From the NCBI RefSeq assembly GCF_017873095.1, contig NZ_JAGGJU010000006.1, positions 62,001 to 126,000 of the forward strand: 64,000 bases of DNA. Reading direction: 5' to 3'. The position numbers were made by a program, and so were the translations under genes. The stretch is from Heterorhizobium halophytocola. GTDB lineage: Bacteria; Pseudomonadota; Alphaproteobacteria; Rhizobiales; Rhizobiaceae. The notes under the pieces are model-generated. The model worked only from the letters and a program-made list of their open reading frames with translations, was not told where the DNA came from and searched no databases. Shown in pieces: positions 34,466 to 47,154 of the stretch. The first letter of the stretch is position 1; every line of letters begins with the position of its first letter.

Positions 34466-37060
34466 ATGAACAGACCGCACAAGCCCGAGGACGATGGCGC
34501 GCCGCTGGTCGAGCGCAAGAACCGATCCGGCACGGCGATCCGTATCCTGCTGATCGCGCTCGTGCTCCTGGCCGTCGCGGCCGCCTTCGTGATCTTCAAG
34601 GACAGCCTCGACAGTCAGGTCATGATCGGCCTTCTGGGCATTTTGGCGATGGTCGGGATCTTTTTCCTGGTGTCGTCGGTGATCGGCCTGGTCGAGGTCA
34701 TGCCGCAGTCGCAGTCCGACACGCTGGCACGGGCCTTTCTGGCCAGCCAGCCGGAAGGCACGATCATCACCGATGCCAAGGGCCGGATCGTCTACGCCAA
34801 CAATGCCTATGGCCGGCTGACCGGTGCGCGAAAGGCGACCCAGGTGGAAACCCTGGAGGCGCTGCTGTCGAAGCACCGCGAATCCTCCGAGGCGCTCTAT
34901 CGGCTGGTCAACGCGCTGCGCGAAGGTCGCAACGGCTATGAGGAATTTCGTCTGTCCAAGCCCTTGGGCGCCCAAGCGCCGAACGGCAGCGGCGCCTATT
35001 GGTACCGGCTTCGCGCCCGCGCGGTGGCGCTCGAAGGTGCCAAGCGCGAAATGCAGGTCTGGCAGATCGCCGACATCTCCGCCGAGCGTGACGACCAGGA
35101 GCGCTTCTTCAAGGAATTGCAGAACGCCATCGATTATCTCGACCACGCGCCGGCCGGCTTCTTCTCCGCCGGCCGCAAAGGCGAGATCTACTATATCAAT
35201 GCGACCCTGGCGGAATGGCTGGGGGTCGATCTCACCAAGTTCCAGCCGGGCTCGCTGCACATATCCGACATCGTGGCCGGTGAGGGCATGGCGCTGGTGC
35301 AGTCTATTCAGGCCGAGCCGGGGCTGACCAAGACCGAGGCACTCGATCTCGACATGCGCCGGTCGAACGGCCAGATCCTGCCGGTGCAGCTGGTGCACCG
35401 CGTGCGCTCGGCCCGCGATGGCGCGCCGGGCGAAAGCCGCACGATCGTTCTGGCGCGCACCAAGGGCGGCGCGCAGGAGCACGAGACCTCCGCGGCTTCG
35501 ATGCGGTTTACCCGTTTCTTCAACAACACCCCGATGGCCATTGCCTCGGTCGACGGCGAGGGCCGGGTGCTGCGCACCAACGCGCCGTTCCTGAAGCTGT
35601 TCTCCGACCTGCTGTCGCGCGACGAGATCGATGCAGGTGCCTTGCTGCAGACCGTGTTCAACGACGGCGCGCGCGAAGAGTTCTCGCATGCGCTGGCGGC
35701 CGCAAAGGACCGGCAGGTCGATATCGCGCCGATCGACTCGCGCCATCCGACCGTCGAGGGCCGACATTTCCGCTTCTACGTCAATGCGGTGATCGACCAG
35801 AGCGACGAGGCGCCGGAAGAGGCCGCGATCGTTTATGCGGTCGACGTGACGGACCAGAAGGCGCTCGAGGCGCAGATGGCCCAGACCCAGAAGATGAATG
35901 CGGTGGGCACGCTTGCCGGCGGCATCGCGCACGACTTCAATAACGTGCTGACGGCCATCCTGCTCTCCTCCGACCATCTGCTCCTGCAGGCGCGCCCATC
36001 GGATTCGAGCTTTGCCGACCTGATGGAGATCAAGCGCAATGCCAACCGGGCCGCGGTGTTGGTGCGCCAGCTGCTGGCCTTCTCGCGCAAGCAGACCATG
36101 CGCCCCTCGGTGCTGAACCTGACCGACGTCATCGGCGACCTGCGCATTCTGGTCGACCGGCTGATGTCCGGCACCAACGTCAAGCTCAACGTCGAATTCG
36201 AGCGGGACCTCTGGCCGGTCAAGACGGACCTTTCACAGTTCGAACAGGTCCTGGTCAATCTGTGCGTCAACGCCCGCGACGCCATGCCCGATGGCGGCCA
36301 GATCACCGTGCGCACCCGCAATATCCTGGCCTCGGCCACCAGCGCCTTCAACCATCGCGGCCTGCCGGAAGAGGACTTCGTGATGATCGAGGTTGCCGAT
36401 ACCGGCACCGGCATATCGCCGGAAATCATGGACAAGATCTTCGAACCGTTCTTCACCACCAAGGAAGTCGGCAAGGGCACCGGTCTCGGATTGGCCATGG
36501 TCTATGGCATCATCCGCCAGACCGGCGGCTACATCTATCCGGTGTCGGAAGTCGGCAAGGGCACGGCCTTCCAGATCTTCCTGCCCCGCCACATCATCGA
36601 GGTGGACCAGAACGCGCCGGCCGGCGATGTCGGCGGACCGGCGGCGCCGCAGCTGGAAAAGAAGCCCGACGAGGATGCCGATCTCACCGGCAAGTCGGCG
36701 GTCGTGCTGCTGGTCGAGGACGAGGAGGCCGTTCGCCGTGGCGGCAAGCGCATGCTGGAGACGCGCGGCTATACCGTGCATGAGGCAGGCTCCGGCGTCG
36801 AGGCGCTGGAGATCATGGAAGGGCTCGAGGGCAAGGTCGACATCGTGGTGTCCGACGTGGTGATGCCGGAAATGGACGGGCCGAGCCTGCTGCGCGAATT
36901 GCGCAAGACCTATCCCGACATGCGCTTCATCTTCGTTTCAGGCTATGCGGAAGATGCCTTTGCCAAGAACCTGCCGGCGGACGCGAAATTCGGTTTCCTG
37001 CCGAAGCCGTTCTCGTTGAAGCAGCTGGCAGTCGCCGTGCGGGAAATGCTGGACAGCTGA
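34466..37060 (+). CDS. cckA: Hybrid sensor histidine kinase CckA
   Basis: The 864-residue kinase has two N-terminal membrane helices (about 24-43 and 54-80), PAS-like domains (about 95-220, 235-345, 360-465), the H-box [16 protein letters not shown] with His 489, an HATPase domain ([31 protein letters not shown]) and a C-terminal receiver with Asp 797 ([11 protein letters not shown]). This is the CckA layout: it phosphorylates CtrA through ChpT and controls cell-cycle progression and, in rhizobia, envelope functions. The start is the ATG at 34466, five bases after GAGGG. Confidence 0.95.
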   Translation: MNRPHKPEDDGAPLVERKNRSGTAIRILLIALVLLAVAAAFVIFKDSLDSQVMIGLLGILAMVGIFFLVSSVIGLVEVMPQSQSDTLARAFLASQPEGTIITDAKGRIVYANNAYGRLTGARKATQVETLEALLSKHRESSEALYRLVNALREGRNGYEEFRLSKPLGAQAPNGSGAYWYRLRARAVALEGAKREMQVWQIADISAERDDQERFFKELQNAIDYLDHAPAGFFSAGRKGEIYYINATLAEWLGVDLTKFQPGSLHISDIVAGEGMALVQSIQAEPGLTKTEALDLDMRRSNGQILPVQLVHRVRSARDGAPGESRTIVLARTKGGAQEHETSAASMRFTRFFNNTPMAIASVDGEGRVLRTNAPFLKLFSDLLSRDEIDAGALLQTVFNDGAREEFSHALAAAKDRQVDIAPIDSRHPTVEGRHFRFYVNAVIDQSDEAPEEAAIVYAVDVTDQKALEAQMAQTQKMNAVGTLAGGIAHDFNNVLTAILLSSDHLLLQARPSDSSFADLMEIKRNANRAAVLVRQLLAFSRKQTMRPSVLNLTDVIGDLRILVDRLMSGTNVKLNVEFERDLWPVKTDLSQFEQVLVNLCVNARDAMPDGGQITVRTRNILASATSAFNHRGLPEEDFVMIEVADTGTGISPEIMDKIFEPFFTTKEVGKGTGLGLAMVYGIIRQTGGYIYPVSEVGKGTAFQIFLPRHIIEVDQNAPAGDVGGPAAPQLEKKPDEDADLTGKSAVVLLVEDEEAVRRGGKRMLETRGYTVHEAGSGVEALEIMEGLEGKVDIVVSDVVMPEMDGPSLLRELRKTYPDMRFIFVSGYAEDAFAKNLPADAKFGFLPKPFSLKQLAVAVREMLDS

Positions 37061-37125
37061 ACGGCAGTCCTGACCGCCTTGACGGCAGCCGATGGGGTTC
37101 GCGCCGGCCGTCCTCGGACATTGAT

Positions 37126-37157
37126 CGCCGGTCGTGCAGAATTGCCGACCGGCGTTT
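37126..37157 (+). terminator. Hairpin between convergent cckA and psuG
   Basis: CGCCGGTCG (37126-37134) pairs with CGACCGGCG (37146-37154), a perfect 9-bp stem followed by TTTCGT on the plus strand. It lies 65 bases after the cckA stop and just before the psuG stop, so it probably ends cckA transcription. Confidence 0.5.
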
Positions 37158-37161
37158 CGTG

Positions 37162-38091
37162 TCAGCTCGACGCGAGCGCCACGGCGATTTCGGCGGCCAG
37201 CCGGGCATTGTTTTCGACCAGCGCGATATTGGTCTTCAGGCTGCGGCCTTCCGTGACCTTGAACAGCGCGTCGAGCAGGAAGGGCGTGACATCCTTGCCG
37301 GTGATACCTTCGTCATCGGCGCTTGCCAGTGCGCGGGTTATATAGATTTCCATCTCCTCGCGCGCGATCTCGTCGTCTGCCGGGACAGGATTGGCAATCA
37401 GCATGCCGCCCTCGATCCCCAGCATCTCGCGGCTGCGCTGGAAATTGGCGATCGCGGCCGGGCTCGACAGGGTGAGCGGGCTTTTGAGGCCCGAGATCCG
37501 CGACCAGAAGGCCGGGAATGCTTCTTCGGCATAGGTGACGACCGGCACGCCGCTGGTTTCCAGCACTTCCAGCGTTTTCGGGATGTCGAGAATGGCCTTC
37601 GGGCCGGCCGAGACGACGATGACGCCGGTGCGGGCAAGTTCCTGAAGGTCGGCGGAGATGTCGAAACTTTCCTCCGCCCCGCGATGCACGCCGCCGATGC
37701 CGCCGGTGGCAAAGACACCGATTCCGGCAAGGCTGGCGGCGATCATGGTGGCCGCGACCGTGGTGGCACCCGTGCGGCGCTCGGCGATCGCAAACGCAAG
37801 GTCGGCGCGCGACAGCTTCATCACGTCGCTTGCCTGTGCCAGCGCTGCGAGTTGTTCGGGCTCGAGACCGATATGCAGCGTGCCGTCGATCACGGCGATG
37901 GTTGCCGGCACGGCACCCTGCTGGCGGATGATTTCCTCGACGCTTGCCGCCATCCGCAGATTGCCGGGATAGGGCATGCCATGGGTGATGATCGTCGATT
38001 CAAGGGCGACCAGCGGCGCGCCGCGCGCCTTGGCGGCGGCAACGTCCTTGGAATAGCTGATCGGCAGGAGAGGGGAATGAGGTCTGGTCAT
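37162..38091 (-). CDS. psuG: Pseudouridine-5'-phosphate glycosidase
   Basis: The 309-residue enzyme splits pseudouridine 5'-phosphate into uracil and ribose 5-phosphate. Family motifs: VALESTIITHGMPYP, IAVIDGTLHIGL, KLSRADLAFA, GATTVAATM, FATGGIGGVHRGAE, TPFLLDALFKVTEG. Its gene follows psuK by 30 bases on the same strand, a complete two-step pseudouridine catabolic unit. The ATG at 38091 (after GGAAAG) is preferred to the preceding in-frame TTG. Confidence 0.95.
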   Translation of the reverse strand: MTRPHSPLLPISYSKDVAAAKARGAPLVALESTIITHGMPYPGNLRMAASVEEIIRQQGAVPATIAVIDGTLHIGLEPEQLAALAQASDVMKLSRADLAFAIAERRTGATTVAATMIAASLAGIGVFATGGIGGVHRGAEESFDISADLQELARTGVIVVSAGPKAILDIPKTLEVLETSGVPVVTYAEEAFPAFWSRISGLKSPLTLSSPAAIANFQRSREMLGIEGGMLIANPVPADDEIAREEMEIYITRALASADDEGITGKDVTPFLLDALFKVTEGRSLKTNIALVENNARLAAEIAVALASS

Positions 38092-38121
38092 CAATCTTTC
38101 CGGTCTGTGGCTCGTGACGTC

Positions 38122-39066
38122 TCACAATAGCATTTCGGCGGGCGGGACAAGGGAAAGCTCGGATTGAAGCGTCTCGCCCGAAAGCTCGGTCGCGGTGGCG
38201 CGGTCGGTTTTCAGCGTGGCAAGGGCGGCCGCGACCGCCATCCGGGAGGCCTGCGCCAGCGGGATATCCTTAAGGCGCGCGGAAAAGAAGGCCGCGGCCG
38301 TTGCGTCGCCGGCGCCGGTGACATCGGTGACGCCGTCGATCAACGGCGGCTGGACCGCATAGGCGGTATCGCCCTCGAAGGCGATCAGCGGTCCGGCGCC
38401 ATTGGTGACGATGCCGCCCTTCAGACCGCGCTCGCGCAGAAGTTCTGGCCACCGGCGCGGTTGCTCGGTGTCGGCGCCCGTCAGCGCGCGCGCTTCGGCG
38501 ACATTCATGAACAGCCAGTCCAGTCGGTCGAGAGAGGGGGCAAAACGCACCACCTTGGCGGGGGAGATCGCGATGGCGCCAAGCTTGACGCCGCGGATCC
38601 GGGCGATGTCGCCGATCAGCGCCAGCGTCTCTGCCGGCAGGTTGGCGTCACACAGAAGCGCATCGACACCCTCAACCGCGGCCCGCATGCTGAGCGTCGT
38701 CAGCCGCCTGGGCGAGAACAGGCGGTAGAGATCCATGTCGGCAAGGGCGACGACCAGATCGCCGTTCTTGTCGAGAATGGCCGTATAGCTCGGCGTTGCA
38801 CGGTCGAGATAGACAAAGGGTCGATCGTCGATCCCGGCTGCGCGCGCGGCCGCACCGACGTCTTCACCGGCGGCATCCCCACCCCTTGGGCTCACCAGAC
38901 GGACAGGGTGGCCGAGGCGGGCGAGCGCGCAGGCCGCGTTGAAGCCGCCCCCGCCGGGCTCGCTGATGAAGCTGCCGGGATTGCTGGCGCCCATTGTCAG
39001 CGGACCGGCAATCCGGCCGCGTCGGTCGATATGGGCACCACCGAGAACGAGGATCGGGACGCTCAT
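38122..39066 (-). CDS. psuK: PfkB-family pseudouridine kinase
   Basis: The 314-residue kinase belongs to the PfkB/ribokinase family: the N-terminal [15 protein letters not shown], the di-Gly [15 protein letters not shown] and the C-terminal catalytic signature [14 protein letters not shown] with the base Asp. The adjacent psuG makes pseudouridine the likely substrate, producing pseudouridine 5'-phosphate. The ATG at 39066 starts the conserved [10 protein letters not shown]; no strong Shine-Dalgarno is seen. Divergent from recA. No pseudouridine transporter gene is adjacent. Confidence 0.88.
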   Translation of the reverse strand: MSVPILVLGGAHIDRRGRIAGPLTMGASNPGSFISEPGGGGFNAACALARLGHPVRLVSPRGGDAAGEDVGAAARAAGIDDRPFVYLDRATPSYTAILDKNGDLVVALADMDLYRLFSPRRLTTLSMRAAVEGVDALLCDANLPAETLALIGDIARIRGVKLGAIAISPAKVVRFAPSLDRLDWLFMNVAEARALTGADTEQPRRWPELLRERGLKGGIVTNGAGPLIAFEGDTAYAVQPPLIDGVTDVTGAGDATAAAFFSARLKDIPLAQASRMAVAAALATLKTDRATATELSGETLQSELSLVPPAEMLL

Positions 39067-39215
39067 CGGATAAAGCGTCCGTCGGCGGAAATATCCGAAT
39101 CGCACACGCCCACGGGTGTCCTTCCCGGCATGACGCGGTGTTCGAAGCTCATATTAAGGCATGTGCGAGGTACAAAAATAGAACGCTCAGCATAATGTAC
39201 AGCAATATCAGCTGC

Positions 39216-39252
39216 TTGACTGGGGCTTGTGGAATGAGAACAAATCATGTAC
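39216..39252 (+). promoter_or_regulatory. recA promoter with LexA-type SOS box
   Basis: A -35-like TTGACT lies at 39216-39221. GAAC-N7-GTAC at 39238-39252 overlaps the expected -10 region. Alphaproteobacterial LexA binds GTTC-N7-GTTC (GAAC-N7-GAAC on the other strand), so this is one mismatch from consensus. It is 60 bases before the recA start, the right place for SOS repression. Confidence 0.6.
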
Positions 39253-39311
39253 ATACAGTCTGGCAGGTGCTTCATTGCCTATGCGGCTTCAATAACCTAA
39301 AGGTGGATCAA

Positions 39312-40400
39312 ATGGCACAGAATTCTTTGCGGCTCGTTGAGGACAAGGTGGTGGATAAAAGTAAGGCATTGGAAGCGGCGCTCTCGCAGATCGAACGGTC
39401 GTTCGGCAAGGGCTCGATCATGAAGCTCGGTTCGAACGAGAACGTGGTCGAGATCGAAACCGTATCGACGGGTTCTCTGGGGCTCGACATCGCGCTCGGC
39501 GTTGGTGGTCTTCCAAAAGGACGTATCATCGAAATTTACGGGCCGGAAAGCTCGGGCAAGACCACACTGGCACTGCAGACGATCGCCGAGGCCCAGAAGG
39601 GTGGCGGCGTTTGCGCCTTTGTCGATGCCGAGCATGCGCTCGATCCTGTCTATGCCCGCAAGCTCGGCGTTGACCTGCAGAATCTCCTGATTTCGCAGCC
39701 CGATACCGGCGAGCAGGCGCTCGAGATCACCGACACGCTGGTGCGTTCGGGTGCGATCGATGTTCTGGTCATCGATTCGGTGGCGGCCTTGACGCCGCGC
39801 GCGGAAATCGAAGGCGAGATGGGCGACAGCCTGCCGGGCCTGCAGGCGCGTCTGATGAGCCAGGCACTGCGCAAGCTCACCGCCTCGATCTCGCGGTCGA
39901 AATGCATGGTGATCTTCATCAACCAGATCCGCATGAAGATCGGCGTGATGTTCGGCTCGCCCGAAACCACGACCGGTGGCAATGCGCTGAAATTCTATGC
40001 GTCCGTGCGCCTGGATATCCGCCGTATCGGTGCGGTGAAAGATCGCGAAGAGGTGGTCGGCAACCAGACCCGCGTCAAGGTGGTCAAGAACAAGATGGCG
40101 CCGCCCTTCAAGCAGGTGGAATTCGACATCATGTATGGCGAAGGCGTCTCGAAGACCGGCGAGCTCGTTGATCTCGGGGTCAAGGCCGGTATTGTCGAGA
40201 AGTCGGGTGCCTGGTTCTCCTATAACAGCCAGCGGCTCGGCCAGGGCCGGGAAAACGCCAAGACTTTCCTGCGCGACAATCCGGCAGTGGCAAGCGAGAT
40301 CGAGCTGTCGCTGCGCCAGAACGCCGGCCTGATCGCCGATCGCTTCCTGCAGCAGGGCGGTCCGGACCCGGATGACGACGACGACACAAGCGAAGGCTGA
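39312..40400 (+). CDS. recA: Recombinase RecA
   Basis: The 362-residue protein carries all RecA landmarks: Walker [21 protein letters not shown], Walker [13 protein letters not shown], the L1/L2 DNA loops ([20 protein letters not shown] and [20 protein letters not shown]), [14 protein letters not shown] and an acidic C-terminus ([11 protein letters not shown]). It forms filaments on single-stranded DNA for strand exchange and triggers LexA self-cleavage. The ATG at 39312 follows AAAGGTGG; the frame's upstream extension lies in the promoter. Confidence 0.99.
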   Translation: MAQNSLRLVEDKVVDKSKALEAALSQIERSFGKGSIMKLGSNENVVEIETVSTGSLGLDIALGVGGLPKGRIIEIYGPESSGKTTLALQTIAEAQKGGGVCAFVDAEHALDPVYARKLGVDLQNLLISQPDTGEQALEITDTLVRSGAIDVLVIDSVAALTPRAEIEGEMGDSLPGLQARLMSQALRKLTASISRSKCMVIFINQIRMKIGVMFGSPETTTGGNALKFYASVRLDIRRIGAVKDREEVVGNQTRVKVVKNKMAPPFKQVEFDIMYGEGVSKTGELVDLGVKAGIVEKSGAWFSYNSQRLGQGRENAKTFLRDNPAVASEIELSLRQNAGLIADRFLQQGGPDPDDDDDTSEG

Positions 40401-40439
40401 TGTCTTTCGCCCCTCGTTTTGTCAGGCTTTGAAGAATTG

Positions 40440-40480
40440 CCGGCCATATGTCGAAAGATGTATGGCCGGTTCTGCTTGTT
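40440..40480 (+). terminator. Probable recA terminator
   Basis: CCGGCCATA (40440-40448) pairs with TATGGCCGG (40461-40469), a perfect 9-bp stem with a 12-base loop. TTCTGCTTGTT follows. It lies 40 bases after recA and 95 bases before alaS. Confidence 0.6.
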
Positions 40481-40564
40481 CGTCTGGACAGGGTCGAGGC
40501 TGGGCGATAAAAGCCATTGTTTTTTGAAGGAACCACCAGACGCGGTGGCAATGAAGGGCGTGAG

Positions 40565-43225
<2,661 letters not shown>

Positions 43226-43242
43226 TCGAATTTCAAAGATCA

Positions 43243-43285
43243 GCGCCCGTCTGCCGAATTGGGCTCCGGTTCGGCAGACGGGCGC
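43243..43285 (+). terminator. Perfect 16-bp hairpin after alaS
   Basis: GCGCCCGTCTGCCGAA (43243-43258) is the exact reverse complement of TTCGGCAGACGGGCGC (43270-43285), with an 11-base loop. It starts 18 bases after the alaS stop. No T-tract follows on either strand, so it may stabilise the mRNA end or precede the true terminator at 43351. Confidence 0.55.
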
Positions 43286-43350
43286 AAATACAAGCCTCTG
43301 AAGTGCGAAAGCAAATCTGAAGATCGCGACAGGCTTTGGCCCGTCAAGAG

Positions 43351-43384
43351 CCGCCGATACCTCTGCCGGTACCGGCGGTTTTTT
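43351..43384 (+). terminator. Intrinsic terminator downstream of alaS
   Basis: CCGCCG-A-TACC pairs with GGTA-C-CGGCGG (one mismatch) around loop TCTGCC and is followed by six T residues. It is a textbook Rho-independent terminator and separates alaS from the diguanylate cyclase gene. Confidence 0.85.
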
Positions 43385-43552
43385 CATGCGTCGTCGGTGG
43401 TCTGTGTGGCGATCGCTGTGGCTGCCGGACTGCGCCACGACCATTCAGGCGATGTGCCAAACCCTTTCAGGGCCTGCCTTTTGGCCTTTCTGAGCATTTT
43501 CGAATTCTTCATTCTTCCTCGCTATTTTTCTCACCATAGACGGGAGCGGGTA

Positions 43553-44788
43553 GTGGGTGAGTTTTTCAGTTCCGGCGCCATCATGCTTTGCCTGTTGGCG
43601 TCTTCCTCGATCATGGCGGTCTTCGTCACGCGCAGCTGGTTGCGATCGCCGGAGCGGACGGAGCTTTTCTATTGGGCGGTCGGCAACATCATGGGCGCTG
43701 CCGGCGCGCTGGCCAAATGTCTGGGCTTTCTCGAAGGGCCGGCGCTGCGTATCGGCGATGGGCTGAGCCATGTGCTGATTGCCTGCTGGCTGGCGTTTTT
43801 CTGGGCGGGCTTGCGCGCCTTCGACAATCGTTCGGTGTCTCTGCGGATCGTCTGGAGTGCACCGCTGCTCTGGGGTGCCCTGACGCTGATCGGCAATGCC
43901 ATCCTGCCGGCAAGTGCCGCCGGACTGGCGGCGAGCGCCTTCTGCTGTGCCGGATGGTCTGCATTCTGCGCCTTCGGTGTGGGGAATTCGGCGGTCTCCG
44001 CGCATGAAACGACCGCCAGCCGCCGTCTGGCATTGGCGGCCCTTTGCGGGGCAGCCCTGGCACAGGCGGTCCTGGCGCTCGTCCTCTTCATAACCCCCGG
44101 CATCACCGCCTATCAGACGCTGGTCGAAGGCGTCTTTGCCGCCCTGGTGTTTGCGGAGTTTCAGGCGCTGGGCATGGCGCTGATCGTCCTGTCACGCGAG
44201 CGCATGGAGCGCCATTACCGAAGACAGGCGGAGATCGACGAATTGACCGGCGTGATCAATCGCCGGGCCTTCATCCAGCAGGTGGAGGCGCTGCGCCGCC
44301 GGCGCGAGGATGAAGGCGCGCTCGCGCTGCTCGACATCGACCATTTCAAGCGGGTCAACGACACGCTCGGCCATGCGGGCGGGGACCAGGCGCTGATCGC
44401 CTTCAGCGAGATCGTCAGCGCCAGGCTCGAACCCGGCATGGTGTTCGGCCGCATCGGCGGAGAGGAATTTGCGCTCTATATGGCCGGCTGTGGCCAGGAG
44501 CAGGCGCGGCAGGTCTGTGAGACCCTGCGCGAGGCCGTGGCCGGCGCGTCGATTGCGATCGGCGACCAGACCCTGACGATGACGGTCAGCATCGGCGTGT
44601 CCGCCGATCAGGCGAGCTATGCCGACCTCAATTTCCTGCTCGGCGTTGCCGATCGCGGATTGTATATCTCCAAGCGCAATGGCCGCAATCGGGTCACCGC
44701 GCTGAATGCCAGCGCGGGTCTCAACCTGATCGCCTCGCTGATGGCCGAAAACAAGGGCGCGGATCGCCGCGTCATGCGCGGGAACTGA
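43553..44788 (+). CDS. Membrane-bound GGDEF diguanylate cyclase
   Basis: The 411-residue protein has an N-terminal membrane domain of about six helices (residues 5-205) and a C-terminal GGDEF domain: DELTGVINRRAFI, LLDIDHFKRVNDTLGHAGGD and the active-site RIGGEEFALY. It should make cyclic di-GMP. The RxxD inhibitory site five residues before GGEEF is absent, so product inhibition through it is unlikely. The frame is open to 43259, but a strong terminator at 43351-43384 lies inside it; the GTG at 43553, eight bases after GGGAG, is chosen. Its end overlaps the convergent SulP gene by 17 bases. Confidence 0.87.
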   Translation: MGEFFSSGAIMLCLLASSSIMAVFVTRSWLRSPERTELFYWAVGNIMGAAGALAKCLGFLEGPALRIGDGLSHVLIACWLAFFWAGLRAFDNRSVSLRIVWSAPLLWGALTLIGNAILPASAAGLAASAFCCAGWSAFCAFGVGNSAVSAHETTASRRLALAALCGAALAQAVLALVLFITPGITAYQTLVEGVFAALVFAEFQALGMALIVLSRERMERHYRRQAEIDELTGVINRRAFIQQVEALRRRREDEGALALLDIDHFKRVNDTLGHAGGDQALIAFSEIVSARLEPGMVFGRIGGEEFALYMAGCGQEQARQVCETLREAVAGASIAIGDQTLTMTVSIGVSADQASYADLNFLLGVADRGLYISKRNGRNRVTALNASAGLNLIASLMAENKGADRRVMRGN

Positions 44789-46427
44789 CCTCTTCGGCCT
44801 GCGCGATCAGGGCGCGGGCTTCGGGGATGGTTGCGACATAGCGGACGCGCCCGGCCGTCAGTTCATGCGCTTCCAGCATGCGCCTCAGGTCCGGGCCGAC
44901 GCCGGCCATATAGACCGCGACGCCGGCGCGTTCGGCCTTTCTCACCGTGCCTTCGATGACATTGGCGGCGGTCGCATCCAGCAGCGACACGTCGGAGAAG
45001 TCGAGGACGAAATGCCGGTGGCGATCGGCTATGCGATCGAGCACCGCGCCGACCGTGGCCGTGGCACCGAAAAAGAAGGCGCCGCTCAGCCGGTAGACTA
45101 CGGTGTCGCCGTCGCCCTGGTCGAGCGGGCGCTCGGGCGACGTCTCCGCATGCGGCCCGATGGTCATCGCCTTGCTCATCCGGCCGATGAACAGCAGCGC
45201 GCCGAGGCTGAAGCCGACAAGGATGCCTTCGGTGAGGTCGCGGAAAACCACCAGCAGGAAGGTGACCAACAGCACGGCCGCGTCGCCGCGCGAGGAACGG
45301 ACGAGGGCCGCGAAGGCCGGGCGCTCGATCATGTTCCAAGCGACGACGGCAAGCACGCCGGCAAGCGCTGCGAGTGGAATATAGCTGGCAAGCGGGGCGG
45401 CAAGCAGCGTAAAGAGCAAAAGAAACAGGGCATGAAACATGCCGGAAACCGGGCTGGTCGCGCCGGCCCGCACATTGGTTGCGGTGCGTGCAATCGTGCC
45501 GGTGACGCAGATTCCGCCGAACAGGGCCGAACCGATATTGGCGACACCCTGGCCGATCAGTTCGACATTGGAGCGGTGACGTCGCCCGGTCATGCCGTCG
45601 GCGACCACGGCCGAGAGCAGGGACTCGATCGATCCCAGCAAGGCAAAGGCTGCCGCATCCGGCAGCACAGCCAGCAGGAGTTCCGGCGTCACATGCGGCA
45701 GGGCCGGCACCGGCAGGGTGCGCGGAATGCCGCCGAAGCGGCTGCCGATGGTGGCGATGTCGAGGCCGAATGTCGCGGAGATCGTCGACGCGACGACGAC
45801 GGCGATCAGCAGGCCGGGCAGCCGCGGTGCAAAGCGGCGCAGGGTCAAGATGACCGCGATGGTCAAGGCGGCGGTCGCGACCGCCGGCAGGCTGGCGGTG
45901 CGCCAGGCCGAAAGCAGGATGGGCAACTTGTCGACCAGCGGCCCCGGCTCCTTCACCGGCAAGGTCAGACCGAAAAGATCCGTCAGCTGGCTTGCAAAGA
46001 TGATGACGGCGATGCCGGCGGTGAAGCCGACGGTGACCGGAAACGGGATGAATTTCACATAGCTGCCGAGCCGAAGGGCGCCGGCCATGATCAGGAACAG
46101 GCCGGAGATCGCCGTTGCCAGCAGCAATCCGTCGACGCCGTGGCGGGCGACCGTGGCCGCCACAAGCACGATAAAGGCGCCGGCTGGCCCGCCGATCTGG
46201 TGGCGGCTGCCGCCAAGGGCCGAGACCAGGAAGCCCCCGATGATGGCCGTATAGAGGCCGCGATCAGGCGTGACGCCGGAGGCGATGGCAATCGCCATCG
46301 ACAGCGGCAGGGCGACGATGGCGACCGTCAGGCCGGCGATCGCGTCGCTCTTCAGGCGGTCGAGGGAATAGCCCTCCCTGAACACGCTGATGGATTTCGG
46401 TTCGAAGGCGTCGGCGGGAAGGGCCAT
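44772..46427 (-). CDS. SulP-family inorganic anion transporter with STAS domain
   Basis: The 551-residue protein has the SulP membrane domain over about residues 20-410 (DAIAGLTVAIVALPLSMAIA, ALGGSRHQIGGPAGAFIVLV, GSIESLLSAVVADG). A cytoplasmic STAS domain follows at about 440-545 (VVYRLSGAFFFGAT, FSDVSLLDATAANVIEG). SulP proteins carry sulfate, bicarbonate or dicarboxylates; the substrate here cannot be read from sequence. Its last 17 bases overlap the end of the diguanylate cyclase gene. Confidence 0.92.
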   Translation of the reverse strand: MALPADAFEPKSISVFREGYSLDRLKSDAIAGLTVAIVALPLSMAIAIASGVTPDRGLYTAIIGGFLVSALGGSRHQIGGPAGAFIVLVAATVARHGVDGLLLATAISGLFLIMAGALRLGSYVKFIPFPVTVGFTAGIAVIIFASQLTDLFGLTLPVKEPGPLVDKLPILLSAWRTASLPAVATAALTIAVILTLRRFAPRLPGLLIAVVVASTISATFGLDIATIGSRFGGIPRTLPVPALPHVTPELLLAVLPDAAAFALLGSIESLLSAVVADGMTGRRHRSNVELIGQGVANIGSALFGGICVTGTIARTATNVRAGATSPVSGMFHALFLLLFTLLAAPLASYIPLAALAGVLAVVAWNMIERPAFAALVRSSRGDAAVLLVTFLLVVFRDLTEGILVGFSLGALLFIGRMSKAMTIGPHAETSPERPLDQGDGDTVVYRLSGAFFFGATATVGAVLDRIADRHRHFVLDFSDVSLLDATAANVIEGTVRKAERAGVAVYMAGVGPDLRRMLEAHELTAGRVRYVATIPEARALIAQAEEVSSRA

Positions 46428-46798
46428 GGCGACTCGGCGGTGGGTGCGAAGGGATAGCCAAGTAAAGGCGCCCTGCGACGCCGGCGCAAGAGCTGGAATT
46501 TGCTAGGGCGGTTCTCTTATCGCGTTGGAGAAGCCAGAAACGGTTTCGCGCAGAAACGGCGCCGGTTTGTGCTTTCAAAGGCACGACATCCCGAGCGCCC
46601 GAAGGCGTGCCGCTCCTGCGGCAGATGCTCATGCGAGAGACGCGTTCGCCGCGTGCGGCAGATCCGGCACAACAGTATGCGGCCGGCCAAGTATCCGCCC
46701 GGCGGATGTTGCTGGGTCGACAATCCTCCTGCGCGCCAGCCGGTCAGGCCATGCGCCGCGTATCGTCGTGTGTCAGGAAAGCTGCAGGGAGATCCGTG
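46428..46798. other. Intergenic region, no gene recognised
   Basis: These 371 bases upstream of the SulP gene hold short imperfect palindromes (TTCTC...GAGAA near 46512-46532, GCCGCTCCTGCGGC near 46609-46622) and the string TTTGTGCTTTCAAAGGCAC (46565-46583). That kind of composition is often seen in small rhizobial intergenic repeats. No second copy was noticed in this window, and no reading frame looks real. Confidence 0.3.
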
Positions 46799-47044
46799 TC
46801 AGTCGTTGCCTGTGCCGTTTGCCGAATGACCGGCCGGCAGGATACGCCCATTGCCCGCCTTCTTGTGCAGGGCATTGGCATCGTCATTCGACACGGCGCC
46901 GGTGTGGATGTCGTCGTGCGTTGTCGGAATGAGATGATGCATGGCGACTTCCTGGCTGGCGGGCAGCGTATCGGCCATCGAAGCTGCCGGAACCGCGGCA
47001 AGACTTGCCAGAACAATGGACAGCTGACTGACGAATTTGAGCAT
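46799..47044 (-). CDS. Small secreted protein of unknown function
   Basis: The 81-residue product starts with a signal peptide (about 1-24, VSQLSIVLASLAAVPAASMA). The mature 57 residues are hydrophilic and His-rich (MHHLIPTTHDDIHTGAVS), without Cys or a recognised domain. The ATG at 47044 has GGGAGG about nine bases upstream. A -35 TTGACA and a 5'-end hairpin lie just upstream, supporting expression as a separate gene. It lies between SulP and icd on the same strand. Confidence 0.65.
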   Translation of the reverse strand: MLKFVSQLSIVLASLAAVPAASMADTLPASQEVAMHHLIPTTHDDIHTGAVSNDDANALHKKAGNGRILPAGHSANGTGND

Positions 47045-47067
47045 TTCAGGACTCCTCCCATGAGTCT

Positions 47068-47123
47068 ATCCGTGACTCCTCTCACGGATGATGCATGAGA
47101 ACGCGCTTATTTCGAAGTGTCAA
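47068..47123 (-). promoter_or_regulatory. Promoter and leader hairpin of the small secreted protein gene
   Basis: On the minus strand a -35 TTGACA (47118-47123) is followed after 17 bases by TCTCAT (47095-47100) as a weak -10. Transcription would then begin near an exact 8-bp inverted repeat, ATCCGTGA...TCACGGAT (47068-47089), whose loop reads GAGGAG, a Shine-Dalgarno-like string. The true ribosome binding site follows downstream. Confidence 0.45.
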
Positions 47124-47154
47124 GCTTTGTTGCATTGCAATATTTGCAGGTGGT

